A model generated the notes under the pieces. The model did no database searches and was not told the DNA's origin. It was given only the letters and a program-made list of their open reading frames with translations. Position numbers and translations under genes: made by a program. From assembly GCA_910579935.1 (NCBI GenBank), contig CAJTVQ010000008.1:52364-116363 (forward strand): DNA of 64,000 bases, written 5' to 3'. The DNA is from an uncultured Lachnospiraceae bacterium. Its GTDB lineage: Bacteria; Bacillota; Clostridia; Lachnospirales; Lachnospiraceae. Within the stretch, counting starts at the first letter, position 1, and each line of letters begins with the position of its first letter. This document shows, one piece after another, positions 49,774 to 59,136 of this stretch.

Positions 49774-51612
49774 ATGGACGGAGTTATAAAACAAAGACTC
49801 GCGGCGCTGCGCCGTGAGATGGAGAAGGTGGGAATCGATTATTATATGATTCCCACTTCGGATTTTCACAATTCGGAGTACGTGGACGATCATTTTAAGG
49901 CGAGGGAATATTTTTCCGGGTTTACGGGTTCCAACGGCACCCTGCTGGTGGGAAAGGAATGGGCCGGCCTGTGGACGGACGGAAGATATTTCATACAGGC
50001 GGAGAAGGAACTGGAAGGAAGCGGGATCACGCTGTACCGGATGCAGGAAGAGGGGGTGCCGGAAATCCCCGATTTCCTGTGTGAAACGATGAAAGAGGGC
50101 CAGACGTTAGGGTTTGACGGAAGAACGCTGAGCTGCACGGAAGGCCGTAAGCTGGAAAAAAAATTGGAAAAGACCCCAAAGGGAGACGGGGATGCGGACC
50201 GAAGGATTGTGATGAAATTTGATGCGGACCTGACAGGCCGTGTCTGGGAAGGGCGGCCTGGCCTGCCCGGTCATCCCGTAACTGTGCTGCCGGAAGAGGT
50301 AAGCGGCAGGAGTACGGCGGATAAGCTGAAGGAAGTCAGGGAGAAGATTGCAGAGGCGGGAGCGGAATATCTGCTTTTGAGTAAACTGGACGACCTGATG
50401 TGGCTGCTGAATATCCGGGGAAATGATGTGGAGTGCAATCCGGTGGCGTTGTCTTACGGCTTTATTACACCGCAGGAAATGTATTTTTTCATACAGCAGT
50501 CGGAAGTGACGGCCGGGTTTGAAGCGTATGCCTCCGAAAACCGGATCATTTTAAAACCCTATGAAGAAATCATGGAGTTTCTGGAGCAGTTCGATTATGC
50601 TTCCGGTGAGGGGACAGGGAAAGTGCTGGTGGACGAGGGCAGTATCAGTTATGCCCTGTATAAGACACTGACCGGCCGGACGGGGCATGTGGCCGGGGAG
50701 AATCCTACGGAGCGGTTAAAGGCGGTAAAAAACGAAACGGAACTGGCACGGATGGAGGAAGTGTACCGGAAGGACAGCGCGGCCCTGATCCGGTTCATCT
50801 ACTGGCTGAAGCAGAATGTGGGGAAACAGGAGATCACGGAGGTATCCGCAGCGGAATATCTGGACAGTCTGCGCCGTAATATTGACGGTTTTCTGGAACT
50901 GTCTTTTCCGACCATCAGCGCCTATAAGGAAAATGCGGCAATGATGCATTATGAAGCGGTGGAAGGCAGCTGTAAGACACTTGCACCTGAGGGACTGTAT
51001 CTAGTGGATTCCGGCGGCCAGTATATGGGCGGGACAACGGATGTGACGCGGACCGTTGTGCTGGGAGATATCACCGATGAGATGAAGATGCACTTTACGC
51101 TGACGGCCGTGGGGATGCTGCAGCTTACGGATGCGAAGTTCCTGCACGGGTGTACCGGAAGGAATCTGGATATCTTGGCAAGACAGCCGTTGTGGAACAT
51201 CGGGATTGACTATAAGTGCGGTACGGGGCATGGCATCGGCTATATCCTCAATGTGCATGAGGGCCCCCAGAACATCCGGTGGAGATTTTCGGACGGAATG
51301 AAGGAAGCGGTTCTGGAAGCCGGGATGGTGATTTCCAACGAACCGGGCGTGTACCGGGAAGGCAGCCACGGAATCCGGACGGAAAATATTCTGGTGGTCC
51401 GGAACGGGGAAAAGAACGGCGACGGACAGTTTCTGTATTTCGATACCCTTACTTATGTACCCATCGACAGGGATGCCATCGATTTAAAATATATGCAGCC
51501 CGCGGATGTCGGGCGGCTGAACCGTTATCATGCTGCCGTATATGAAAAAACGTCGGAATATCTGAACGAAGAAGAACGGAAATGGCTGGCAGAGGTGACG
51601 GCGCCTTTGTAA
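49774..51612 (+). CDS. M24 family Xaa-Pro aminopeptidase (large form)
   Basis: 612 residues, the three-domain aminopeptidase P type found in Clostridia. Two creatinase N-terminal-like domains (1-150 and 170-310) precede the pita-bread metal domain. Metal ligands are visible: Asp in YLVDSGGQYMGG and TDVTRTVVLG, His in GHGIGYILNVHEGP, Glu in NEPGVYREG and GIRTENILVV. Removes N-terminal residues before proline. ATG 49774 follows AAGGAAAGCGG. Confidence 0.94.
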   Translation: MDGVIKQRLAALRREMEKVGIDYYMIPTSDFHNSEYVDDHFKAREYFSGFTGSNGTLLVGKEWAGLWTDGRYFIQAEKELEGSGITLYRMQEEGVPEIPDFLCETMKEGQTLGFDGRTLSCTEGRKLEKKLEKTPKGDGDADRRIVMKFDADLTGRVWEGRPGLPGHPVTVLPEEVSGRSTADKLKEVREKIAEAGAEYLLLSKLDDLMWLLNIRGNDVECNPVALSYGFITPQEMYFFIQQSEVTAGFEAYASENRIILKPYEEIMEFLEQFDYASGEGTGKVLVDEGSISYALYKTLTGRTGHVAGENPTERLKAVKNETELARMEEVYRKDSAALIRFIYWLKQNVGKQEITEVSAAEYLDSLRRNIDGFLELSFPTISAYKENAAMMHYEAVEGSCKTLAPEGLYLVDSGGQYMGGTTDVTRTVVLGDITDEMKMHFTLTAVGMLQLTDAKFLHGCTGRNLDILARQPLWNIGIDYKCGTGHGIGYILNVHEGPQNIRWRFSDGMKEAVLEAGMVISNEPGVYREGSHGIRTENILVVRNGEKNGDGQFLYFDTLTYVPIDRDAIDLKYMQPADVGRLNRYHAAVYEKTSEYLNEEERKWLAEVTAPL

Positions 51613-51678
51613 AACACGGGACAGGGTGGTAATTTTTACTGAATTTATGAAAAAAATTCAAAAAAACAGGGCACAATC

Positions 51679-51824
51679 TTGACTTTTAAAGGTGGTTCTG
51701 ACATAATTACATAAGATGCATGATTGAATTGCGTTATGGTAAAAAACCGCTTTTTACATAATTTCACAGATATTACATAAAGTAAAAACGCGGTGAAAAA
51801 TATATAATTTAAGGAGGACGTTAT
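51679..51824 (+). promoter_or_regulatory. pckA promoter and structured leader
   Basis: TTGACT (51679-51684), 17 bp, CATAAT (51702-51707). The leader contains ACCGCTTTTTAC (51746-51757) paired with GTAAAAACGCGGT (51782-51794), a 12-bp stem with one bulge and a 24-nt loop, ending about 20 nt before AAGGAGG. The strong RBS and distinct codon use fit a highly expressed gene. Confidence 0.65.
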
Positions 51825-53531
51825 ATGTCAACAAAAGCGTATTATCCGATTAACGAAATCGGGGCCGGAAAAGTTGGTTTTTCCAAGACTAGATCTATCA
51901 TTGAAGCTGCTTTTTACGGAAATAATGTAGTTAAGGTAAATACCTTGAAAGAAGCTTATGAGCTTGCTAAAAATTCACCCGGTACAGTTGTAACGGATAT
52001 GAAGATCAAAGATGGCGAGACATTCGGTCTTGAGAAGGATTCCAGGGTTTTGTTATTCAACGACGGTGCGGTAACTGGCCGTTATGCAGCAGCACGCCGC
52101 ATCAAAGGCGAACCGGGCGTAGACGAGACAAAGCTTGACAAAGTAGTAATGGACGCTATCTATGAGACACGCTGGAAGACCATGTATCATGCAGAGTGCT
52201 TCATCGGACTGGATCCGGAATTTATGGCAAAAGCACATCTTCTGATTCCCGAAGGAGAAGAGAACATCCTTTACAACTGGATGCTGAACTTCCAGTATAT
52301 GTCAGACGAATATGTTAAAATGTACAAGAATTCCAAACCGATCGCGGACGGAAATGAGCCTGATATCTACATCTTCTCCGATCCCCAGTGGGTACCCGGA
52401 AACAGACCGGATGTGGATTACAGCTGCTTAAGCGATCCTCTTACACTGTGCTATTTCGATACCAACCAGAACTGTGCGGCAATCCTTGGTATGAGATACT
52501 TCGGTGAGCACAAGAAAGGCACCCTGACCATGGCATGGGCACTGGCAAACAGAAACGGCTACGCTTCCTGCCACGGCGGACAGAAAGAATACCTGCTTTC
52601 TGACGGAACAAAATATGTTGCTTCCGTATACGGATTGTCAGGTTCCGGTAAATCCACTCTGACACATGCAAAACACGGCGGAAAATACGAGATTAAAGTT
52701 CTTCACGATGATGCATTCATTATCAATACGGATACCTGTGCATCCATCGCTTTGGAGCCTACTTATTTTGATAAAACAGCAGATTACCCGACCGGATGCG
52801 CAGACAACGAATATCTGTTATCTGCCCAGAACTGCTCCTGTACTTTGGACAGTGAAGGCAAGATCCAGCTGGTAACGGAAGATATCAGAAATGGTAACGG
52901 ACGTGCGATCAAGTCCAAATTATGGTCTCCGAACCGCGTGGACAAGATTGATGCTCCGGTTAATGCAATCTTCTGGATCATGAAAGACCCTACCATTCCT
53001 CCGGTAGTAAAACTGAAGGGTGCAGCCCTGGCTTCCGTTATGGGCGCTACGCTGGCTACGAAGACTTCCACGGCAGAGCGTGTGGCAGCAGGAACCGATA
53101 TGAATGCACTTCGTATCGTTCCTTATGCAAATCCATTCAGAACCTATCCTCTGGTAAATGACTATGAAAAGTTCAAGAAACTGGTAGAAGAGAAGAACGT
53201 AGACTGCTACATCGTAAATACCGGTGATTTCATGGGCACAAAGGTAAAACCTGCCGATACACTCGGCATTCTTGAGACAATCGTAGAAGGAAGGGCTAAC
53301 TTCGAGAAGTGGGGCAACTTCGATGATATCGAGATTATGTATGACTGGGACGGAAAGACAGCAGATTTCAAACCTGACTTAAACGATGCTTCTTATAAAG
53401 AAGCTCTGAAGAGTGCTATGCAGAACCGTGTAGACGCAGTGAAGGGCTTTGCAGAGAAGAAGGAAGGTTATGACAAACTTCCGGATGAAGCGCTTGCAGC
53501 AGTTCAGAAGCTGGTAGATGCTCTTAACTAA
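51825..53531 (+). CDS. pckA: phosphoenolpyruvate carboxykinase (ATP)
   Basis: Interconverts oxaloacetate + ATP and PEP + CO2 + ADP. 568 residues, somewhat longer than the E. coli form (about 540). P-loop YGLSGSGKSTLTHAKH and kinase-2 motif LHDDAFIINTD identify the ATP type. Codon use (for example many GGT, AAC, GAA, few rare codons) differs from neighbours and suggests high expression. In fermenters it often runs toward oxaloacetate; with ppdK downstream it sits at the PEP-pyruvate node. Own promoter and terminator. Confidence 0.96.
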   Translation: MSTKAYYPINEIGAGKVGFSKTRSIIEAAFYGNNVVKVNTLKEAYELAKNSPGTVVTDMKIKDGETFGLEKDSRVLLFNDGAVTGRYAAARRIKGEPGVDETKLDKVVMDAIYETRWKTMYHAECFIGLDPEFMAKAHLLIPEGEENILYNWMLNFQYMSDEYVKMYKNSKPIADGNEPDIYIFSDPQWVPGNRPDVDYSCLSDPLTLCYFDTNQNCAAILGMRYFGEHKKGTLTMAWALANRNGYASCHGGQKEYLLSDGTKYVASVYGLSGSGKSTLTHAKHGGKYEIKVLHDDAFIINTDTCASIALEPTYFDKTADYPTGCADNEYLLSAQNCSCTLDSEGKIQLVTEDIRNGNGRAIKSKLWSPNRVDKIDAPVNAIFWIMKDPTIPPVVKLKGAALASVMGATLATKTSTAERVAAGTDMNALRIVPYANPFRTYPLVNDYEKFKKLVEEKNVDCYIVNTGDFMGTKVKPADTLGILETIVEGRANFEKWGNFDDIEIMYDWDGKTADFKPDLNDASYKEALKSAMQNRVDAVKGFAEKKEGYDKLPDEALAAVQKLVDALN

Positions 53532-53572
53532 TCAGGGCAGGAATTTGAGAGCAAAGATGAATTGAGAAAGAG

Positions 53573-53622
53573 TACCATTTGCAGCCGGAAGGGGAACCGG
53601 ATGGCTGCGGATGGTATTTTTT
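53573..53622 (+). terminator. terminator after pckA
   Basis: TACCAT...GCAGCC pairs with GGCTGC...ATGGTA (53573-53616) in two blocks separated by a 2-nt internal loop; T6 follows to 53622. Confidence 0.9.
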
Positions 53623-53722
53623 GCGCAGACCCGCGCAAAAGCAACAGGCTGTGAAAGCGGCGCACGGGGCCGCACGGCGGGTAAGGAAAAATCTTCCCTG
53701 CCTGATTTACAGGGGGACGGAA

Positions 53723-54463
53723 ATGGAAAAGAAAACAGAAAAGAATACGGAAAAGAAAGAACGTCTGAATAAATATCTTGCGGCCTGCGGGGTATGTTCC
53801 AGGCGGGAGGCGGACAAACTGATAGAAGAAGGAAGGGTAACAATAGACGGGGAGACTGCCGCGACGGGCATGAGGGTGAGCGGCAGGGAGAGGATTGCCG
53901 TCAATGGAAAAGTGTTGGCGGGAAAAGAAGAAAAAGCAGTGCTTGCCTATTATAAACCGGCGGGAGTGATCTGTACGGAGCGGGACAGACATGCGGAACG
54001 GAAGATCAGCGACGAACTGAAGTATCCGGTCCGGCTGACGTATGCAGGCCGGCTGGATAAGGAGTCGGAAGGGCTTCTGATGATGACCAATGACGGGGAA
54101 CTGATCGATGCCATGATGCGGGGAGCAAACAGGCATGAGAAAGAATATGTGGTGAAAGTGGATAAGGAAGTAACCGAAGATTTTCTGAAGGGAATGGCAA
54201 AAGGGGTCTATCTGGAGGAATTGGGGCTTACCACCAGGGAGTGTGAAGTGAGAAAAAGCGGTAAGTTTACTTTTGTGATCGTACTGACACAGGGTGTTAA
54301 CCGGCAGATACGCAGGATGGTGGAGCATTTCGGATACCGTGTCAGGGCATTAAAAAGGGTAAGGGTTATGAATGTAAATCTTGCAAATCTGAAGCCGGGG
54401 GAGTATCGTGTATTGCAGGGGGAAGAATTAAGACAGTTATATCAGCGTGCGGGACTGCATTGA
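53723..54463 (+). CDS. rluF: 23S rRNA pseudouridine synthase (RluF/RluB family)
   Basis: 246 residues: lysine-rich start, S4 domain (RLNKYLAACGVCSRREADKL), then the RsuA-type catalytic domain with Asp in GRLDKESEGLLMMTNDGELI and VNRQIRRMVEHFGYRVRALK. ATG 53723 follows GGGGGACGGA. Which uridine it modifies cannot be decided from the sequence. Confidence 0.9.
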   Translation: MEKKTEKNTEKKERLNKYLAACGVCSRREADKLIEEGRVTIDGETAATGMRVSGRERIAVNGKVLAGKEEKAVLAYYKPAGVICTERDRHAERKISDELKYPVRLTYAGRLDKESEGLLMMTNDGELIDAMMRGANRHEKEYVVKVDKEVTEDFLKGMAKGVYLEELGLTTRECEVRKSGKFTFVIVLTQGVNRQIRRMVEHFGYRVRALKRVRVMNVNLANLKPGEYRVLQGEELRQLYQRAGLH

Positions 54464-54505
54464 GGTTTGGCATGGGAACAGGAGAATGGGAAAAGGATAT
54501 CGGAA

Positions 54506-56491
54506 ATGAATAAGACGGATGGCAGAATCGAACGGATCAAGGAATTAACAGAATTGCTGAACCGGGCTTCCAGGGCATATTATGCACAGGACAGGGAGAT
54601 CATGAGCAATTTTGAATACGATAGATTATATGACGAACTTGAGAAGCTGGAGCAGGAAACGGGGACGGTATTGTCGGACAGCCCGACGGTAACGGTAGGG
54701 TATGAAGCAGTGGAGGAACTGCCGAAGGCACGGCATGAGAGGGCGATGCTGTCTTTGGGAAAAACCAAGAGCAGGGAAGAACTGAGAGAGTGGATGCAGG
54801 AGCAGACGGCGCTTTTGAGCTGGAAGCTGGATGGATTGACAATCGTTCTGACCTATTCTGACGGAAAACTTACAAAAGCGGTGACGCGCGGAAACGGAGA
54901 GGTTGGGGAAGTGGTGACGAACAATGCCAGGACTTTCCGCAATATACCTTTGTCCGTTCCGTATAAGGGGGAACTGATCCTCCGGGGAGAAGCGGTGATT
55001 TCTTATTCGGACTTTGAGGAGATCAATGCCGGTATCAGGGAGGAAGGAGCGCGTTACAAGAACCCGAGGAATCTGTGCAGCGGTTCGGTCAGACAGTTAA
55101 ATAATGAGGTTACGGCAAAACGGAATGTAAAGTTCTATGCATATTCGCTGGTGAAAGCGGAAGGAGTGGATTTTCGCAATTCGCGGGAGGAACAGTTTCT
55201 TTTTATGCAGGAACAGGGGTTTGAGACGGTGGAATACCGGAAAGTGGATTCGGATACGATCATAGAAGCCGTGGATGCGTTTGAGCGTAAGGTGGAAAAT
55301 TATGATATTCCCTCCGACGGGCTGGTGCTTCTTTTGGATGATATTGCTTACGGGCAGTCACTGGGAACAACGGCGAAGTTTCCGAGGGATTCCATTGCTT
55401 TTAAATGGGAGGATGAGGTACAGGAGACGGTTCTGCAGGAAATCGAGTGGAGTCCCAGCCGTACGGGGCTGATCAATCCGGTGGCGGTTTTTGAACCGGT
55501 GGAACTGGAAGGGACCACGGTCAGCCGTGCTTCGGTGCACAATATCAGCATCCTGCGGGGACTGAAGCTGGGAATAGGGGACCGCATCACGGTTTATAAG
55601 GCAAATATGATCATCCCGCAGATCGCGGAGAACCTGACGGGAAGCGACAGTGTGGAGATACCGGAAAAATGCCCGGTGTGCGGCGGCATGACGGAGGTCC
55701 GGCAGGTAAATGAGGTACAGTCGCTGTATTGCACAAATCCTGCCTGCGAAGCGAAGAAGATTAAAGCTTTTACCCTTTTTGTCAGCAGGGATGCCATGAA
55801 TATGGATGGGCTGTCAGAGGCGACACTGGAAAAGTTCATCGGAAAAGGATATATCCATCAGTATGCGGATATATTCCATCTGGACCGTTTTAAGGATGAA
55901 ATCGTAGAGATGGAGGGGTTTGGGGAAAAGTCTTACCAGAATCTGATAAGCAGTATCGAAACGGCCCGCAATACCACGCTGTCCCGTCTGATCTACAGTC
56001 TTGGAATCGCCAACATCGGCCTTGCCAATGCAAAAATGATCTGCAGGAATTATAAGAATAATCTGCAGACGATGATGGAAGCGGAGGTAGAGGACCTAAG
56101 CGCCATAGACGGTGTGGGAGAGGTGATAGCAACCAGTTTCCGTGCATATTTTCAGGATGCGGGGAACAAAGAACGGCTGCAGAACCTGCTGGCAGAGGTC
56201 CGGATAGAACAGGAAGAAACAGAAGAGGAAAACGGGGCGCTGGCGGGAATGGCATTTGTGGTGACGGGAAGCCTGAACCATTATGCCAGCAGGAACGAGC
56301 TGAAAGAGGTCATAGAGAAAAAGGGCGGAAAGGTGACAGGAAGTGTGACATCCAGGACGGTCTGCCTGATCAACAATGATATTGCCTCGGCATCTTCGAA
56401 GAACAAGAAGGCAAAGGATCTTCAGGTTCCGATCCTGACGGAAGAGCAGTTCATGGAACAGTATTTAGGAGGAGAGAGCAATGCCGATTAA
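54506..56491 (+). CDS. ligA: NAD-dependent DNA ligase
   Basis: Seals nicks using NAD+, 661 residues, full length. Domain Ia, then adenylation domain with Lys107 in SWKLDG, OB fold, four-Cys zinc finger (CPVCGG and YCTNPACEA), helix-hairpin-helix region and C-terminal BRCT (MAFVVTGSLNHYASRNELKE). The segment before KxDG reads RAMLSLGKTKSREELREW. ATG 54506 follows AAGGATATCGGAA; TTG 54467 is an alternative. Overlaps metA by 11 bp. Confidence 0.96.
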   Translation: MNKTDGRIERIKELTELLNRASRAYYAQDREIMSNFEYDRLYDELEKLEQETGTVLSDSPTVTVGYEAVEELPKARHERAMLSLGKTKSREELREWMQEQTALLSWKLDGLTIVLTYSDGKLTKAVTRGNGEVGEVVTNNARTFRNIPLSVPYKGELILRGEAVISYSDFEEINAGIREEGARYKNPRNLCSGSVRQLNNEVTAKRNVKFYAYSLVKAEGVDFRNSREEQFLFMQEQGFETVEYRKVDSDTIIEAVDAFERKVENYDIPSDGLVLLLDDIAYGQSLGTTAKFPRDSIAFKWEDEVQETVLQEIEWSPSRTGLINPVAVFEPVELEGTTVSRASVHNISILRGLKLGIGDRITVYKANMIIPQIAENLTGSDSVEIPEKCPVCGGMTEVRQVNEVQSLYCTNPACEAKKIKAFTLFVSRDAMNMDGLSEATLEKFIGKGYIHQYADIFHLDRFKDEIVEMEGFGEKSYQNLISSIETARNTTLSRLIYSLGIANIGLANAKMICRNYKNNLQTMMEAEVEDLSAIDGVGEVIATSFRAYFQDAGNKERLQNLLAEVRIEQEETEEENGALAGMAFVVTGSLNHYASRNELKEVIEKKGGKVTGSVTSRTVCLINNDIASASSKNKKAKDLQVPILTEEQFMEQYLGGESNAD

Positions 56492-57389
56492 AGCACAGAA
56501 TGATTTACCAGCCAAGAGTATACTGGAAAATGAAAATATATTCGTGATGGATGAGAACAGGGCGGTGCATCAGGATATCCGTGCCCTTCAGATCTGCATC
56601 CTGAATCTGATGCCGGTGAAGCAGGACACGGAACTGCAGCTGCTGAGGGCGCTGTCCAATACACCGATTCAGGTGGATGTGACGTTTATGAAGATGAACA
56701 GCCACCGTTCCCTGAATACATCCATGAATCATCTGAACAAATTTTATAATACGTTTGACGAGCTGAAAGAGAAGCGGTATGACGGATTCATTATTACGGG
56801 AGCGCCGGTTGAGCAGATCGCCTTTGAAGAGGTGGATTACTGGGAGGAATTGTGTGAAATTATGGAGTGGTCGAAACGGAATGTCACGTCAACGCTCCAT
56901 ATCTGCTGGGGCGCGCAGGCCGGACTGTATTATCATTTCGGGCTGGATAAGGTGCTTTTGCCCAAGAAGGTATTCGGTGTGTATGAGCACCGGGTAATGA
57001 ACCGGAAGATACCGCTGGTAAGAGGGTTCGATGATTATTTTCTGATTCCCCACAGCCGCCATACGGAGGTGCCCGCGGAGGCAATTCACGGATGCAGGGA
57101 GCTGACAGTGCTGGCGGAATCCGAAGAAGCGGGTGTGCTTTTGTGTATGACAGGGGAAGGAAGCCGGATTTTTATTATGGGGCATCCCGAATATGACAGG
57201 ATGACTTTACATAATGAATATATGAGGGATATGGAACGGGGACTGCCCATAGAGGTGCCGAAAAATTATTATCCGGAGGATGATCCGTCCCTGAGACCCA
57301 GGCTCCAGTGGCGCTCCCACAGCAATAACCTGTATACGAACTGGCTGAATTATTATGTGTACCAGACGACGGATTATGTGCTTGGGTGA
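56481..57389 (+). CDS. metA: homoserine O-acetyltransferase (MetA family)
   Basis: Activates homoserine for methionine synthesis; 302 residues. Catalytic Cys142 in LHICWGAQAG, with His in MGHPEYDRMT and the accompanying Glu. Residue 111 (GAPVEQ) is Glu, which published work on MetA enzymes links to acetyl-CoA rather than succinyl-CoA use (Gly in E. coli). It starts inside the end of ligA, suggesting shared transcription. The Rpn-type pseudogene begins at its stop codon. Confidence 0.93.
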   Translation: MPIKAQNDLPAKSILENENIFVMDENRAVHQDIRALQICILNLMPVKQDTELQLLRALSNTPIQVDVTFMKMNSHRSLNTSMNHLNKFYNTFDELKEKRYDGFIITGAPVEQIAFEEVDYWEELCEIMEWSKRNVTSTLHICWGAQAGLYYHFGLDKVLLPKKVFGVYEHRVMNRKIPLVRGFDDYFLIPHSRHTEVPAEAIHGCRELTVLAESEEAGVLLCMTGEGSRIFIMGHPEYDRMTLHNEYMRDMERGLPIEVPKNYYPEDDPSLRPRLQWRSHSNNLYTNWLNYYVYQTTDYVLG

Positions 57390-58050
57390 GGAGCATAGAT
57401 AAAGGTCAATCGTATAAGCAGTTAAATTCCAGCTATGTTAGTTTTATATGTCCTTTTGATATGTTTGAAAAAGGGAGACATATGTATACGTTTGAGAATA
57501 TTTGTAAGGAGGACAAAGATATTGCTTTAGGTGACGGGGCAGTAAAGATATTCTTAAATTCGGATAGTGAAATGAATGATGTCAGTGGAGAACTAAGGAA
57601 CTGTTAAGAAATAAATCTTTACATTTGACTTGTCTGAGTCCGCAAATGCCACGTTGTCATCAGTCGTCGATGCCCGCATCGACTCCATCTTCCGCCTTGC
57701 CTTTGTGAACTCATCCTGCGTCAAAGTGTAAAGTTATTTCTTAACAGTTCCTAAGGGCATTTTTGGATTATGTGGCAGGAAAGAAAACGGAAGACTCTTT
57801 TATTGAGCGGTTAGAGGAAGCGGTAAAAAAGGCAAAAACGAATCGGGAATGGAGGCATGAGTATATGACATTATTAATGCGTGACCAGGAAAATATTGAA
57901 AAGGGGATAGAAAAAGGAAAAATTTATGGCGCTATTTCCATGTGTCGGGATTTGGGATTATCGGATGATGAGATTTCGAAGCGATTGCAGGAAAAGTATC
58001 ATTTATCACAGGAAGAAATAACGGAATATTTACAAGTTGAGATAGTGTAG
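57386..58050 (+). pseudogene. Rpn/PDDEXK-transposase family gene, truncated and interrupted
   Basis: Two open pieces, 57386-57596 and 57752-58050, read as one protein when a 155-bp element is removed: first piece ends GELR (SYVSFICPFDMFEKGRHMYT, ALGDGAVKIFLNSDSEM), second continues AFLDYVAGKKTEDSFIER. This is the C-terminal half of Rpn/PD-(D/E)XK nuclease-family proteins. The N-terminal catalytic half is missing; the sequence begins at the metA stop. Its last part ends in GLSDDEISKRLQEKYHLSQE. Not functional as found. Confidence 0.85.
57597..57751. mobile_element. 155-bp MITE with about 30-bp inverted ends
   Basis: Ends GGAACTGTTAAGAAATAA (57597-57614) and its complement at 57734-57751, with further similarity (CTTTACA, TTTGAC) inward to about 30 bp. 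Flanked by TAA at 57594-57596 and 57752-57754, a 3-bp target duplication. Removing it plus one TAA restores the host reading frame exactly. No coding capacity, so it needed a transposase in trans. Confidence 0.9.
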
Positions 58051-58126
58051 TTTTGGGTTTATGATGTACTGGTGTTATGTGGTTGTATTTTGAGTATGAT
58101 AGAATAATTATTAGAGTAGAGAAAGG

Positions 58127-58157
58127 TGTTCCTGCAAGTGGGCAGGAATGTCTTTTT
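58127..58157 (+). terminator. terminator after the Rpn remnant
   Basis: TTCCTGC (58129-58135) pairs with GCAGGAA (58142-58148), followed by TGTCTTTTT. Confidence 0.65.
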
Positions 58158-58300
58158 GTGTATGATAAGGGGAGTGGAGAAACGCTGATGAGAAAAGAAG
58201 GATAGATTTGGCGCAGGAAAAAAGTTACTGGAGGTAATACCAAATTATATATACATTGGATAATGGAAAATTGATTTTCCGGTTACGGACAGGGCAAATA

Positions 58301-58328
58301 TTGAAAACTTCCTAAATTATGGTATAAT
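58301..58328 (+). promoter_or_regulatory. promoter for the DUF308 gene
   Basis: TTGAAA (58301-58306), 16 bp, TATAAT (58323-58328). A 16-bp palindrome lies 20 bp upstream. Confidence 0.6.
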
Positions 58329-58377
58329 TGGCTTAAGTTTTTTATATGCTAAGTCAGGATAAGGAGGAGTGGGCAAA

Positions 58378-58980
58378 ATGTATCGATTTTTTAAGACCTT
58401 AAAAGCCAACTATCTGATTTCGGCTGTGTTATGCGTGCTGTTTGGCATTACGCTCGTGGTCTGGCCGGATATTTCGTCAAAGGTGATATGTATCGGACTG
58501 GGGTGCGTACTGGCACTGACGGGTGTGGTGAACCTGATCACTTTTTTTGTCAGGCGGGACGGAACGCTTTTGTCGCAGCTGATTTTACTGGCAGGTATTG
58601 TGCTGGCAGTACTGGGCGGGTGGATTATTCTGGACCCCGGTGTGCTGATCAGGATCATTCCTGTTGTGATCGGTGTGATCATCGCGGTGCATGGAGGACA
58701 TAACCTGCTGCAGGCGGTGGAATTGTGCAGGGAGAAATATGATAAATGGTGGGTGGCTTTGCTGCTCGGCATTGTGACGATTGGGTTCGGAGCGCTTCTG
58801 ATATGCAATCCTTTCGAAGCGGTAAGTACGATGGTTACACTGATAGGAGTATTGCTGATTTTTGACGGTATTTCCGATATATGGATCATTTCCTGTATTT
58901 CAAAGACTGCAAAAGCAGTGGTGGAAACGATGGAAGCGCTGGATGTGGAAGCGGTGGAAATTTTCGACCGGAAGGAATAA
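58378..58980 (+). CDS. DUF308 (HdeD-like) membrane protein
   Basis: 200 residues with six hydrophobic helices in three pairs, each ending in a G/N-P pattern as in the HdeD/DUF308 family (FGITLVVWPDIS, LGGWIILDPGVLI, FGALLICNPFEA). The C-terminal 25 residues are acidic. ATG 58378 follows GGAGG by 10 bases. Role in acid stress in E. coli does not carry over with confidence. Confidence 0.85.
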   Translation: MYRFFKTLKANYLISAVLCVLFGITLVVWPDISSKVICIGLGCVLALTGVVNLITFFVRRDGTLLSQLILLAGIVLAVLGGWIILDPGVLIRIIPVVIGVIIAVHGGHNLLQAVELCREKYDKWWVALLLGIVTIGFGALLICNPFEAVSTMVTLIGVLLIFDGISDIWIISCISKTAKAVVETMEALDVEAVEIFDRKE

Positions 58981-59136
58981 ATGCGGCAATACAATTTGTG
59001 AAACATAGGAAGAAAGAGCGGAAGCATGAAAGAATTTTAAAGCTTTCATGCCCGGGTTTGTGTCTGCGCTGCATCCGCAAACCTGTAAACCATAGATGGT
59101 TTTACGCAGCAAAGCAGCGCAGAAATGAGGATACGT

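Larger units (their letters stand above)
58051..58377 (+). other. 327-bp gap after the Rpn remnant
   Basis: Contains a hairpin terminator (58127-58157), a palindrome GGAAAATTGATTTTCC (58265-58280) and a promoter (58301-58328); no gene. Confidence 0.6.
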
